Of a DNA stretch of 64,000 nt, positions 1 through 8,275 are shown one piece after another. The stretch lies in the NCBI GenBank assembly GCA_000437755.1, contig FR900122.1, positions 5,448 through 69,447 on the forward strand, written 5' to 3'. The stretch's first letter is position 1; every line of letters begins with the position of its first letter. The position numbers and the translations under genes were made by a program. Origin of the DNA: Roseburia sp. CAG:303 (GTDB lineage Bacteria > Bacillota > Clostridia > Lachnospirales > Lachnospiraceae). The notes beneath the pieces are model-generated. The model was not told where the DNA came from, did not search any database, and saw only the letters and a program-made list of their open reading frames with translations.

Positions 1-1679
1 AATGTTACTTTATTTTCCCCAAAAGATGGAATTTCGATATTTCCTGTCACACTTCCTGCAAACAATGTATCAATTCCCTGCTTAATCAATGTGGTATTTC
101 CGGAGATTTTACTTCCCCAGACGGATGTATTATCATTTCCAATCAGGGAAAATGTCATTACTTCTTTATGGGAAGCAGATTCATCATACTGTTTGAAAAA
201 TACACCTTTGTATTCCACACCATCCACATTCATCGTTGCATAATAGCTGCCTTCTTTTTCACTCCAGCTTCCGCTCACATCACCGGCAATCGTGCCGTTT
301 CCAAGAAGGATTACTTTTTTCGTTTCCAGCATTCCGGTGTATTCTGTTGTTGCTGCAAGTCCATGGTTAATAATTTCGTAACATCCTGCTATTTCATCCC
401 GTGAATATCCTGTTTCGCTGATTTTACTTCCCTGATACTCATATGGTGCCGTCACAGTCCATCCGTCCTCATTCAGGAACTGCTGATGCACGCGCACTTC
501 ATGCCATTCCTGACCGACATTGAATCGGGTATGATAAATCAGGAAATGATTCCCGTCATCATCAATAAATGCAGAGTTATGCCCGCCGGACATATAGCCG
601 TTTGCACTGTTTTCACCATTTCCACCCAGCGAACGGAATGCATAATTTCCAAATAATTTGATCCCGTGTACGGACTGATTTTCTGATGCAGAAGTATATA
701 TCGCATTATTGCCAGCCGCATCCGTATAAGGTCCTTTGATATCCTTTGAACGGTACATTCTCAGATGATATCCGGAAAAATTATCCGTAGCATTTAATCC
801 ACAATAAGAAAGATATAAATAATAATATCCACTTTCTTCATCATGCACGATATAAGAGCCTTCCCCGGACTGTCCGTAACCGCCTGCAAGCTTCAGCCCC
901 ATATATGCATCGGATTTGTTTGCTTTCGTTGTATAGGTATAGGAATAATCCCTCAGTCCTGTGGATTCGTCCAGTTTCAGCATATAAATGCCGCCAAACC
1001 AGGAACCATATGACATCCATAAATCACCGTTTTCATCATAGATGACACATGGATCAATGGCATTTGTTCCATACTGCAGATTCCAGTTACCGCCGGAAAG
1101 ATACCGGCTAATATTCGTGCTGCCCGTTGCTTTCTGATAATCCGTATAAGTATAACTTCTGGAAGAACTGTTTGTAAAACCGGAATATACAACGGTTCCC
1201 TGATAGGTATACGGACCTGTTATTTTATCAGCGGTTGCAAGTGCAATGGAAGAACAGTAGTCACTTCCGTTCACACTCATGTACATACACCATTTTCCCA
1301 TCTTCTTATTGTAAATAACATCCGGTGCCCAGAGATTTCCACTGATATCATAGCTTCCGCCGCCTCTTGCTGCCCAGCTTCCCGGTATTGCAAAAATCGT
1401 GCGGTAATTACTGTTGATGTTAGTAGTAAATGTGGACCAGTTCAGCAAATCCTTTGATCTTGCCCATGCCATATGTGAACCAAAGATATAATAATATCCG
1501 TCCTGTCCGTCCACAACACTCGGATCATGCACTGCCACTCTCGCAGTTGTTCTGCTTACTTTACTTCCCGTTGCAAAATCTGCCGCCTGTGCAGTTGTGT
1601 CTGTTGTAAAACCCACTGCCGTTAGCGTCATAACGGCAGTCATAAGAAAACTAACGGCTTCTTTCCACTTTCTTCTCAA
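1..1679 (-). CDS. Secreted GH43 endo-arabinanase, 3' end cut by window edge
   Basis: The reading frame is open from about 1679 to the left edge, so the C-terminus lies outside the window. It encodes an extracellular glycoside hydrolase family 43 enzyme, most likely arabinan endo-1,5-alpha-L-arabinosidase. Seen: a signal peptide with a basic start (RRKWK) and a hydrophobic core; the catalytic-base motif HDPSV; NAIDPCVIYD with the pKa-modulating Asp; SGEGSYIVHD with the probable acid Glu; and RFNVGQEWHEVRVHQ leading into a GH43 C-terminal beta-domain (ESASHKEVMTFSLIG). It is a close paralogue of the protein at 3956-6532 but has no ricin domain after the first propeller strand. The TTG at 1679 is preferred over the ATG at 1643 because it supplies the charged n-region and follows AGAGAGG. 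It overlaps the helicase 3' end by about 29 nt. Family is secure; exact substrate is inferred. Confidence 0.85.
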   Translation of the reverse strand, partial: MRRKWKEAVSFLMTAVMTLTAVGFTTDTTAQAADFATGSKVSRTTARVAVHDPSVVDGQDGYYYIFGSHMAWARSKDLLNWSTFTTNINSNYRTIFAIPGSWAARGGGSYDISGNLWAPDVIYNKKMGKWCMYMSVNGSDYCSSIALATADKITGPYTYQGTVVYSGFTNSSSRSYTYTDYQKATGSTNISRYLSGGNWNLQYGTNAIDPCVIYDENGDLWMSYGSWFGGIYMLKLDESTGLRDYSYTYTTKANKSDAYMGLKLAGGYGQSGEGSYIVHDEESGYYYLYLSYCGLNATDNFSGYHLRMYRSKDIKGPYTDAAGNNAIYTSASENQSVHGIKLFGNYAFRSLGGNGENSANGYMSGGHNSAFIDDDGNHFLIYHTRFNVGQEWHEVRVHQQFLNEDGWTVTAPYEYQGSKISETGYSRDEIAGCYEIINHGLAATTEYTGMLETKKVILLGNGTIAGDVSGSWSEKEGSYYATMNVDGVEYKGVFFKQYDESASHKEVMTFSLIGNDNTSVWGSKISGNTTLIKQGIDTLFAGSVTGNIEIPSFGENKVT

Positions 1680-3126
1680 AACTTCCTCTCTTTCCAGAGT
1701 TCCTCTTCTTTTTCATTGCATAAAAAGGAACCCCTCTTTTTCCATCTTTTTTTCTCTTTCCTGACTCCCATCCGTCATGATATTTTACATTTTTTTTCTT
1801 TGCCATATACTTATCAACCGGAATGTCTTCTTTTTCTTCGCCAAGATGAAGCTTCAGAAATGCTGCTGCCAGTTCCAGCGCAGTGCAGTTCTCTTCTGCC
1901 ATTCGTGCCTCGATCATCTTTGTGGTATCTCTGAGGTTTTTCTCATTCATAACCGCTGAAACATCATTCAGAATCTTCTTTGCTTTTACCATCTCAATAT
2001 CTGCTGCTGCCGGAATGGTTCTCTCATTCATCTTTGATTTACAGATTTTTTCAATATCACGAATCTTGTAGATTTCTTTTCCTACCACCAGTGTAAAGGA
2101 ACGTCCGGAGCGTCCTGCCCTTCCTGTTCTTCCGATTCTGTGTACATAGTATTCAATATCCTGTGGTACGTCAAAGTTAATAACGGCTTCCACATCGTCC
2201 ACATCGATTCCTCTCGCTGCTACATCTGTCGCAATCAATACCTGTGTAGTTCCGTTCTTGAATGAATCCATGACTCTGTCCCTGACATTCTGTGTCAGAT
2301 CGCCATGAAGTCCTTCTGCAAAAAATCCACGTTTCTTCAAATCTTCTGCCAGTTCTTCCACCATTCTTTTTGTATTACAGAATACCAGCGTGCGCTTTGG
2401 TGCATAATATTCCAGCAAACGTGCCGTCGCTTCCTTCTTATCTTCTTTTCTGACCTGATAATAGCACTGCTTAATTGCCTGTACCGTCAATTCCTTCTTC
2501 ACTGTTTTGATCAGAATCGGATGATCCTGAAACTGTCCAGTAATATCCAGAATTGCCTTTGGCATGGTTGCTGAAAACAGAACGGTCTGATGTTCCTGTT
2601 TGATCTGGGAAAGAATCTGCTCCATATCCTCACGGAATCCCATGTTTAACATCTCGTCTGCTTCATCTAATACTACCATCTGGAGATTGTCCAGTTTTAT
2701 CGTATGTCTTCTCATATGATCCATGACACGTCCCGGAGTTCCTACAATAATCTGTACATTTCCTTTTAATGCCTTGATCTGTTTATATATCTCCTGTCCA
2801 CCGTATACTGCCAGTACACGGATTCCTGACATATATTTTGCGAATTTTCTGATTTCTTCTGCCGCCTGCATGGCAAGCTCCCTGGTCGGGCAAAGCACAA
2901 GTGCCTGTGTTCCCTTTACTTCCAGATCAATCATCTGCAGAAGTGGAATACCAAATGCTGCTGTTTTTCCTGTTCCGGTCTGTGCCTGTCCGATTACATC
3001 CTTACCTTTGAGGATTTCAGGAATGGACTGCTCCTGAATCGGGGAAAACTGCTTAAATCCCATTTCTTTTACTGCTCTTACAATTCTCTTGTCAATGATA
3101 TCTTCTTCTAAATTTAATAATTCCAT
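1651..3126 (-). CDS. DEAD-box ATP-dependent RNA helicase (CshA/DeaD type)
   Basis: 491 aa cytoplasmic RNA helicase, probably acting in ribosome assembly, mRNA decay or cold adaptation. All superfamily 2 motifs are visible in order: Q motif FSPIQEQSIP, Walker A AQTGTGKT, PTRELAMQ, TPGR, VLDEADE, SAT, then the second RecA domain with ATDVAARGIDV and HRIGRTGRAGRSG. The last 50 residues are rich in Lys/Arg (KKKRNSGKRG), a common RNA-binding tail of CshA/DeaD-like proteins. The ATG follows AAGGAG at good spacing. The gene has its own promoter upstream and its end overlaps the start of the GH43 gene. The choice between the CshA and DeaD subfamilies cannot be made by eye. Confidence 0.95.
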   Translation of the reverse strand: MELLNLEEDIIDKRIVRAVKEMGFKQFSPIQEQSIPEILKGKDVIGQAQTGTGKTAAFGIPLLQMIDLEVKGTQALVLCPTRELAMQAAEEIRKFAKYMSGIRVLAVYGGQEIYKQIKALKGNVQIIVGTPGRVMDHMRRHTIKLDNLQMVVLDEADEMLNMGFREDMEQILSQIKQEHQTVLFSATMPKAILDITGQFQDHPILIKTVKKELTVQAIKQCYYQVRKEDKKEATARLLEYYAPKRTLVFCNTKRMVEELAEDLKKRGFFAEGLHGDLTQNVRDRVMDSFKNGTTQVLIATDVAARGIDVDDVEAVINFDVPQDIEYYVHRIGRTGRAGRSGRSFTLVVGKEIYKIRDIEKICKSKMNERTIPAAADIEMVKAKKILNDVSAVMNEKNLRDTTKMIEARMAEENCTALELAAAFLKLHLGEEKEDIPVDKYMAKKKNVKYHDGWESGKRKKDGKRGVPFYAMKKKRNSGKRGSFEKKVERSR

Positions 3127-3163
3127 ATTTCTCCTTTATACTTAAAACTATCGCAACTTTTAT

Positions 3164-3192
3164 AGTTTAGTTGGTTTAAGTATAAAAGTCAA
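3164..3192 (-). promoter_or_regulatory. Sigma-A promoter for the DEAD-box helicase
   Basis: On the minus strand TTGACT is followed after 17 nt by TAAACT, about 40 nt upstream of the helicase start codon. Spacing and hexamers fit the housekeeping sigma factor. An imperfect inverted repeat (acttaaaactat ... atagttt ... tttaagt) overlaps this region and could form a 5' UTR stem. Confidence 0.5.
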
Positions 3193-3215
3193 GATTTTTT
3201 AAAGAAACACAGACA

Positions 3216-3236
3216 GCCATGCCGGTATGGCATGGC
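3216..3236 (-). terminator. Hairpin terminator after the YkgJ-family gene
   Basis: Perfect 8-bp stem GCCATGCC/GGCATGGC with a 5-nt loop, just past the stop codon at 3254. On the minus strand it is followed by a moderately T-rich stretch, so it is a somewhat weak intrinsic terminator. Confidence 0.6.
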
Positions 3237-3253
3237 CCTGTTGTGTTTTGTTT

Positions 3254-3919
3254 TTATATTGCCAGTTCTCTCTGACAGACATTCATTCTGTCGTAAAACT
3301 GTTCATAGAAATCCAGATTTCCATCATATGGTGTGAGATAAAATACCTGCAGCACTGTCATGCTGACCTTCTTCATATGGCCTTCCTCGCCTGTCATACA
3401 CTGGTTTTGCAGTTCTTTGATAAAATAATGCCAGTCACAGATATATTTCTCGTATCGTTTTAAATCTCCGGTATCGATCCATTTCCGGACTTTTACCTTC
3501 GTCCTGTTCTCCATCCGGCATTCCCCGGTCTGCAGAAAATACTGGAATCCACCATTTTCGTAGATCCTTCCCAGCGGAAACAGCCGGCATATGCCTGGAC
3601 GGAACGGATGAATCGTACATCTTCCCTCTGCGTTCAGATAGCTGCATTTCTCCTCTGTACCATTCATCCGGATACTCGGAAGAATCACTCCCTGCACTGC
3701 CGTCAGTTCCACAGATTCCTGTAAAAGTTCTTCAAAAACTTTTCCAAGTCCGTTTTCCATCCTGCAGATATCGAAAGGATCCAGCTGTATCGTATTTCCC
3801 ATGCCGCGGCAGCACGCCGAACATCCCCGGCAATCCTGACAATCCGCCTTAACCATATCATTCAGACCATATAACTTACCGTCCGATATCTCATCCATAC
3901 TGTGAATCTGTCTTTCCAT
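3254..3919 (-). CDS. YkgJ-family cysteine-cluster protein
   Basis: 221 aa cytoplasmic protein of the YkgJ/UPF0153 (CxxCxxCC) family, proposed to bind zinc or an Fe-S cluster; no biochemical role is firmly known. Seen: an N-terminal cluster CQDCRGCSACCRG at about residues 33-45 and a second cluster with CTIHPFRPGICRLFPLGR at about 105-122, the two Cys-rich blocks diagnostic of the family. The C-terminal half is variable and helical. The ATG is preceded by AAGGAG. The gene lies between the second GH43 gene and the helicase, with a terminator behind it. Nothing suggests a role in arabinan use; co-orientation may be incidental. Confidence 0.85.
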   Translation of the reverse strand: MERQIHSMDEISDGKLYGLNDMVKADCQDCRGCSACCRGMGNTIQLDPFDICRMENGLGKVFEELLQESVELTAVQGVILPSIRMNGTEEKCSYLNAEGRCTIHPFRPGICRLFPLGRIYENGGFQYFLQTGECRMENRTKVKVRKWIDTGDLKRYEKYICDWHYFIKELQNQCMTGEEGHMKKVSMTVLQVFYLTPYDGNLDFYEQFYDRMNVCQRELAI

Positions 3920-3955
3920 CTTATCCTAATCTCCTTGCTGACTGTATATCATCGA

Positions 3956-6532
3956 TCAGCCGGCTGGCTCCAGTATCCACTTCTGGCACTGTCCGCCCCA
4001 GTAATTCCACTGGTTAATATTACCGCCTGATTCCGTACTCCATGCATATACATCCAGACCGGATGCACAGTTGCTTGCTCTTGTCAGCAGGGCATAAGTT
4101 CCATCGGACTGCAGTTCAATCTTGTACTGCTGGTTTGTGCTTCCCTTATATGTGTACTGGAGAATATTTGCGCCATCCGTAGCTTTCTTTCCTGCTACGT
4201 CCACACATTTGGTATAACCGGATGCACCGGTCAGAATATGGTAATATCCATTTCCATTCGATACAATCTTAAACTTCTGTGCATCAAATCCATTAAATGC
4301 CCACTGCTGTATATTTGCATTGTTACTGCTGCTTCCATCTGCTACATCCAGATATAATCCGGAAAATGCGTTTTTAATATAGAATGTTCCTTCTACGCTG
4401 GAAAGTGATGCGGTTGTCTTTGTTCCCCAGATGGTTTCATTATTTTTTCCAATCAGTGAGAATGTCATCACTTCTTTATGGCTTGCAGATTCATCCTTCT
4501 GTTTGTAAAATACACCCTTGTATACTACACCATTTATCTTCATCTGGCAATAATAAGTTCCTGCTGTGTAGCGCCATGTTCCGGTGCAATCCCCGCTGAT
4601 CGTGCCGTCACTGTTTAAGGTAACGGACTGTGTCGTTAACATGCCTACATTTTTGGTGGATGCATCCGTACCATGATTTACAAATTCATATGTTCCTGTC
4701 ATATCGGATGTACTGTAACCAGTCTTTGAAATACTGCTTCCCAGATATTCATAAACCGCTGTTACCGGCCAGTTGTCCTCATTTAAGAACTGCTGATGCA
4801 CACGCACTTCATGGTATTCTGTTCCACCGTTAAATCTTGTGTGATATACCAGATATCTCTGTCCATCCGTGTCAATGATTGCGGAATTGTGTCCGCCGGA
4901 CTTATAACCGTCCGTACTTAATGTGGAGAAATCATAATTTCCAAATACCTTGATTCCTCTGGTTGCCTGGCTTGTAGAAGATGAGAAGATAGCTGAATTT
5001 CCTGCTGCATCCACATAGTTTCCGTTAATGGTTTTGGAACGGTACATTCTGATATGATATCCGCCGTCTACACCCAGCCATCCGTAAGTTACATATAAAT
5101 AATAATATCCGCTTTCTGAATCGTATAAAATGTATGGTGCTTCTCCTGATTTTCCATAGCCTCCGGCAATTCTTGTTCCAAAATATCCGTCCGTGTTGCC
5201 GCTGTTTGTCTTTGGATAGATTGGCTGACCGGTAGCAGGATCAAGCTGCAGAATATAGATTCCGCCTGACCAGGAGCCGTAAGTCATCCAGAGATTTCCG
5301 CTTGCATCAAATAATACGGTTGGATCGATTGCGTTCGGGAATAAGGAATTGTTGTAATTTCCTGCACTATTAAACCAGCCGCCTCTTGTTGAGCTTAATC
5401 TGCCCTCACTGATTAACTTCGGAATATTTGTATTTGCATAGTTTGTATTTACAGTTTTTGTTCCGAGTGACGAAGTCGTGGTCACATTGTTATCCCCTTT
5501 GGTAAATCCGGAATAAATCACGGTATCTACATAGGAGAACGGTCCCTGTGCTGACTTTGACACACCATATCCGATACAGGAACGGATGTATGTGGATGAA
5601 GTACAGTAGTACATCATGTATGCACCTTTACTTCCATCATTCCATACATAGGAAGGATTATAAATAATATCCGGTGCCCATACCCCATATCCGCCGGAGC
5701 AGTCCGAATCATTATATCCTGCCCAGAGGAAAGAGGATGCAAGTGCATCTTCTAAGGCTTCTCCTGTTGCTGAAGTTGTACTTCCACTGTTTTTCTCTGC
5801 TTCTACGAGATTCCATTTCTGGCATTCTCCGCCCCAGTAATTCCATTCATTGATATTTCCTCCGGCTTCCGATGACCAGTCATATACATCCAGTCCTGAA
5901 CTGCATCCACTTGCTTTTGTAAGAATTGCATAAGTGCCATCCGGCTGCTGGACAATGCGGTATTTCTGCATCTCTCCGCCCCAGTATTCCCACTGGAGAA
6001 TGTTTGTCCCGTCACTTGCTGAACCGCTGTCCACATCCAGGCAGCTCTTATAACCGGACGCACCGGTCAGTATGTAATAATATCCGTCCCCAAGCGATAC
6101 GAATTTAAACTTCTGTGCATCGGATCCATTGTATGACCACTGGCGCACATTTGCTCCATTGCTGGAAGAGCCGTTTTCAATATCCAGGTATAATCCGCTG
6201 TATTTATTCTGAATATAGTAAACTCCTTCTACATTCTCACTTGCATACACGGTATTATTGGTATATCCCTGCGTTCCTTCCGCCGACCAGCTTCTAAGGT
6301 CTGTGGACGATGCCTGTGCCATGTGCGAACCATAAATATAATATTTTCCATTGGATGAATCATAAAATACGGATGGATCATGAACTGATATCCTTGTTGT
6401 GGCTGATGTGCCTGATGAACTTGCTGCCCCCATTGCTATACTTCCCGGCTGTAATCCGCAGAATGCGAACACTGTTGCCATTACTAAAGCTGCAGCTTTT
6501 CTGCCATGCTTTCTCTGTGATTGAACTCTCAT
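3956..6532 (-). CDS. Secreted GH43 arabinanase with two ricin-type CBM13 domains
   Basis: 858 aa extracellular glycoside hydrolase, probably endo-alpha-1,5-L-arabinanase. Order seen: signal peptide (basic QRKHGRK then a hydrophobic core); first propeller strands with catalytic HDPSVFYD; a ricin B/CBM13 beta-trefoil at about residues 100-245 (YYIQNKYSGLYLDI ... QWSYNGSDAQKFKF, three QxW-like repeats); the rest of the GH43 propeller with GYGVWAPDIIYN, NAIDPTVLFD and SGEAPYILYD; the GH43 C-terminal domain (about 620-715); and a second CBM13 to the C-terminus (FSGLYLDVADGSSSNNANIQ). The first trefoil appears inserted inside the catalytic domain, since the paralogue at 1-1679 runs through the same point without it. 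The ATG at 6532 has AAAGGAAG about 8 nt upstream; an in-frame ATG at 6556 has no good ribosome site. Confidence 0.9.
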   Translation of the reverse strand: MRVQSQRKHGRKAAALVMATVFAFCGLQPGSIAMGAASSSGTSATTRISVHDPSVFYDSSNGKYYIYGSHMAQASSTDLRSWSAEGTQGYTNNTVYASENVEGVYYIQNKYSGLYLDIENGSSSNGANVRQWSYNGSDAQKFKFVSLGDGYYYILTGASGYKSCLDVDSGSASDGTNILQWEYWGGEMQKYRIVQQPDGTYAILTKASGCSSGLDVYDWSSEAGGNINEWNYWGGECQKWNLVEAEKNSGSTTSATGEALEDALASSFLWAGYNDSDCSGGYGVWAPDIIYNPSYVWNDGSKGAYMMYYCTSSTYIRSCIGYGVSKSAQGPFSYVDTVIYSGFTKGDNNVTTTSSLGTKTVNTNYANTNIPKLISEGRLSSTRGGWFNSAGNYNNSLFPNAIDPTVLFDASGNLWMTYGSWSGGIYILQLDPATGQPIYPKTNSGNTDGYFGTRIAGGYGKSGEAPYILYDSESGYYYLYVTYGWLGVDGGYHIRMYRSKTINGNYVDAAGNSAIFSSSTSQATRGIKVFGNYDFSTLSTDGYKSGGHNSAIIDTDGQRYLVYHTRFNGGTEYHEVRVHQQFLNEDNWPVTAVYEYLGSSISKTGYSTSDMTGTYEFVNHGTDASTKNVGMLTTQSVTLNSDGTISGDCTGTWRYTAGTYYCQMKINGVVYKGVFYKQKDESASHKEVMTFSLIGKNNETIWGTKTTASLSSVEGTFYIKNAFSGLYLDVADGSSSNNANIQQWAFNGFDAQKFKIVSNGNGYYHILTGASGYTKCVDVAGKKATDGANILQYTYKGSTNQQYKIELQSDGTYALLTRASNCASGLDVYAWSTESGGNINQWNYWGGQCQKWILEPAG

Positions 6533-6556
6533 TACTAAGCTTCCTTTCCAATACAT

Positions 6557-6844
6557 TTTAGTCTCTGTTCCAATCCCCTTTCACAGTTACCTTTCACAAT
6601 TATCTAGTTATTATACACTTTTGCATTGTGATATTTGTACATAGATAATTTCTTCTATCCTCCTTCTGTTATATTTTTGTACATTTATCACTCCCTTATG
6701 CCGCTATCATAGTATATTTTTTACAGTAATGCAATAGTCAATGTTTTTTTCGTGAATATGCACAATTTATTCATGAAATATTCATATTTTAAGAGTTCAA
6801 TTCTGTACATTTTGCCCTAATATGCATTTCATTCCGGTATTGTT
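6557..6844 (-). promoter_or_regulatory. Upstream region of the CBM13-GH43 gene with candidate promoters
   Basis: No full gene is seen here. On the minus strand TTGACT (6736-6741) and TATACT (6711-6716) are 19 nt apart, and a second TATAAT lies at 6610-6615 near the gene. TGTACA palindromes occur at 6636, 6678 and 6804. Two mini-ORFs in the leader encode MYKNITEGG (good GGGAG ribosome site) and MYKYHNAKVYNN. Their function is unknown. Confidence 0.35.
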
Positions 6845-7522
6845 CTACCGGAAAATGAAATAATTTTTGTGATAATCAAGTATATTTTCCTCTTTCAGCC
6901 TTGAGAGTTCCGCTGACATGGCACTCCGGTCAACAGACAGGTAATCCGCAAGTTCCTGCCGGTTAAACGGAATGGTAAAGCTGACCTTACCGGTTTTCTG
7001 TGCCTGTGCCGACAGATAGGAGAGCAGTTTCTTTCTGGTCGTCCTCTGCGACATATGCTCGATCTTCTCTGTCAGAAGAATATTTTTCTGTGCCATTGCA
7101 GATACCAGATTTGTAATCATGCGGTTATGGCAGGCACAGGATGACGGACATACTGTTAATATTTTATGAACGTCAAGACGGTATACCGCAGTATCTTCCA
7201 CCGCCCGGACTGCCACCTGGGACTCTGCCCCCGCACATGCATATGCCTCCCCGAAGATTTCCCCAGGCCCTGCCTCCGACATAATCGTCTGGTTTCCCCA
7301 GTAATCCGATTTGATGATATGCACCATGCCCTTTACCACAACATACAGCTGTGTCATTCTGTCCCCCTGATTCACAATAAAACTGCCCTTTTCATAGCAT
7401 TGCTCCTTCGCATCCATGCAGCCAAACACCCCGTTTATCTCCTCCGGACTCATTCCCTGGAACAATCTTGATTTCTGTAAAACCTCCATCGCGTTCACCT
7501 CTTTAATTAATTCTGATTCCAT
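6845..7522 (-). CDS. Crp/Fnr-family transcriptional regulator
   Basis: 225 aa regulator. Residues about 20-120 form a cyclic-nucleotide-binding-like jelly roll (GSFIVNQGDRMTQLYVVVKG, GPGEIFGEAYA), and the C-terminus is a Crp-type winged helix (NRQELADYLSVDRSAMSAEL). Four Cys are present (CMDAKEQC, CPSSCACH), but not in a pattern that proves an Fe-S sensor. It is divergent from a 4Fe-4S protein gene, and a perfect GTTGT-N4-ACAAC palindrome lies between them. Such Crp/Fnr plus ferredoxin pairs in Clostridia are often linked to nitrosative or redox stress (HcpR-like), but no hcp gene is in the window. The ATG at 7522 is chosen because AGAGGAG precedes it; an upstream in-frame start at 7585 would overlap the palindrome. 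Confidence 0.88.
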   Translation of the reverse strand: MESELIKEVNAMEVLQKSRLFQGMSPEEINGVFGCMDAKEQCYEKGSFIVNQGDRMTQLYVVVKGMVHIIKSDYWGNQTIMSEAGPGEIFGEAYACAGAESQVAVRAVEDTAVYRLDVHKILTVCPSSCACHNRMITNLVSAMAQKNILLTEKIEHMSQRTTRKKLLSYLSAQAQKTGKVSFTIPFNRQELADYLSVDRSAMSAELSRLKEENILDYHKNYFIFR

Positions 7523-7569
7523 TCTGTACCATCTCCTCTCTGTTGTCAAGACACAAATCCTTCCATTTC

Positions 7570-7611
7570 GTTGTAAAAACAACATACTTTTTTCTTCTTT
7601 TCTGCTAAAAT
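7570..7611 (+). promoter_or_regulatory. Activator-type operator and extended -10 promoter for the 4Fe-4S gene
   Basis: The perfect palindrome GTTGT-AAAA-ACAAC spans 7570-7583. An extended -10 element, TGCTAAAAT, ends at 7611, with no good -35. If transcription starts near 7618, the palindrome is centred at about -41.5, the classical class II position for Crp/Fnr activators. A second, imperfect TTGT-N4-ACAC element at about 7543-7554 lies toward the regulator gene and could serve autoregulation. Confidence 0.5.
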
Positions 7612-7655
7612 GAACGGGAAAGTTGTGAATTTAAAAACAGGAAAGAGGTACTCTT

Positions 7656-8240
7656 ATGATTCGTAAAATTATAAAAATAGATACTGAAAAATGTAACGGA
7701 TGCGGACTTTGTGTCAATGCCTGTCATGAGCAGGCGATTGGACTTCGCCACGGCAAGGCTGTACTGCTGCGCGATGATTACTGTGACGGACTGGGAAACT
7801 GTCTTCCTGCCTGTCCGATGAATGCGATTTCTTTTGAAGAAAGAGAAGCTCTCGCTTATGATGAAGATGCCGTTTTACTGAATAAGAAAAACTGGCCGGT
7901 ACAGATTAAACTCGCCCCGGTAACAGCACCTTATTTCCATCAGGCTGATTTACTGATTGCGGCAGACTGTACTGCATTCACACATCCAACCTTTTATCAG
8001 GATTTCCTGCGCGGACGTGTTACTTTAATCGGATGTCCGAAGCTGGATGCCATCGATTATTCTGAAAAACTCACGGAAATTTTTGCCGGAAATGAAATCA
8101 GAAGTATTACCGTTACCCGCATGATCGTGCCATGCTGCGGCGGACTGGAATATGCCATAAAAACTGCCATAAAAGCAAGCGGGAAAGACATTCCGCTTCG
8201 GGTTGTAACGATTGATACAAAGGGAAATATTGTTGCATAA
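7656..8240 (+). CDS. 4Fe-4S dicluster ferredoxin-like protein
   Basis: 194 aa cytoplasmic iron-sulfur protein. Two 4Fe-4S motifs sit at the N-terminus: CNGCGLCVNAC (about 12-22) followed by CDGLGNCLPACP (about 43-54). The second has a CxxxxxCxxxC layout with an unusual first gap. The remaining 130 residues include LIAADCTAFTHPTFYQDFL, GCPKLD and a late CCGG, a C-terminal domain seen in ferredoxin-like proteins next to Crp/Fnr regulators in Clostridia. It is probably an electron carrier or cluster-based sensor in a redox-stress response; no partner enzyme is adjacent. The ATG follows AAAGAGG. It is monocistronic between an activator-type promoter and a strong terminator. Confidence 0.85.
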   Translation: MIRKIIKIDTEKCNGCGLCVNACHEQAIGLRHGKAVLLRDDYCDGLGNCLPACPMNAISFEEREALAYDEDAVLLNKKNWPVQIKLAPVTAPYFHQADLLIAADCTAFTHPTFYQDFLRGRVTLIGCPKLDAIDYSEKLTEIFAGNEIRSITVTRMIVPCCGGLEYAIKTAIKASGKDIPLRVVTIDTKGNIVA

Positions 8241-8242
8241 AA

Positions 8243-8275
8243 AACTCCCGCGGAAAATTCCGTGGGAGTTTTTTT
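8243..8275. terminator. Bidirectional terminator between the ferredoxin and ABC exporter genes
   Basis: A 13-bp stem (AACTCCCGCGGAA with TTCCGTGGGAGTT, one G-T wobble) is flanked by A's on the left and seven T's on the right. It serves the convergent genes ending at 8240 and 8274. Confidence 0.85.

Noticed and set aside
6825..6860. Terminator over the crp-like stop codon
   Set aside because: A stem around CCGGTA exists but has a two-base bulge and no T-run.
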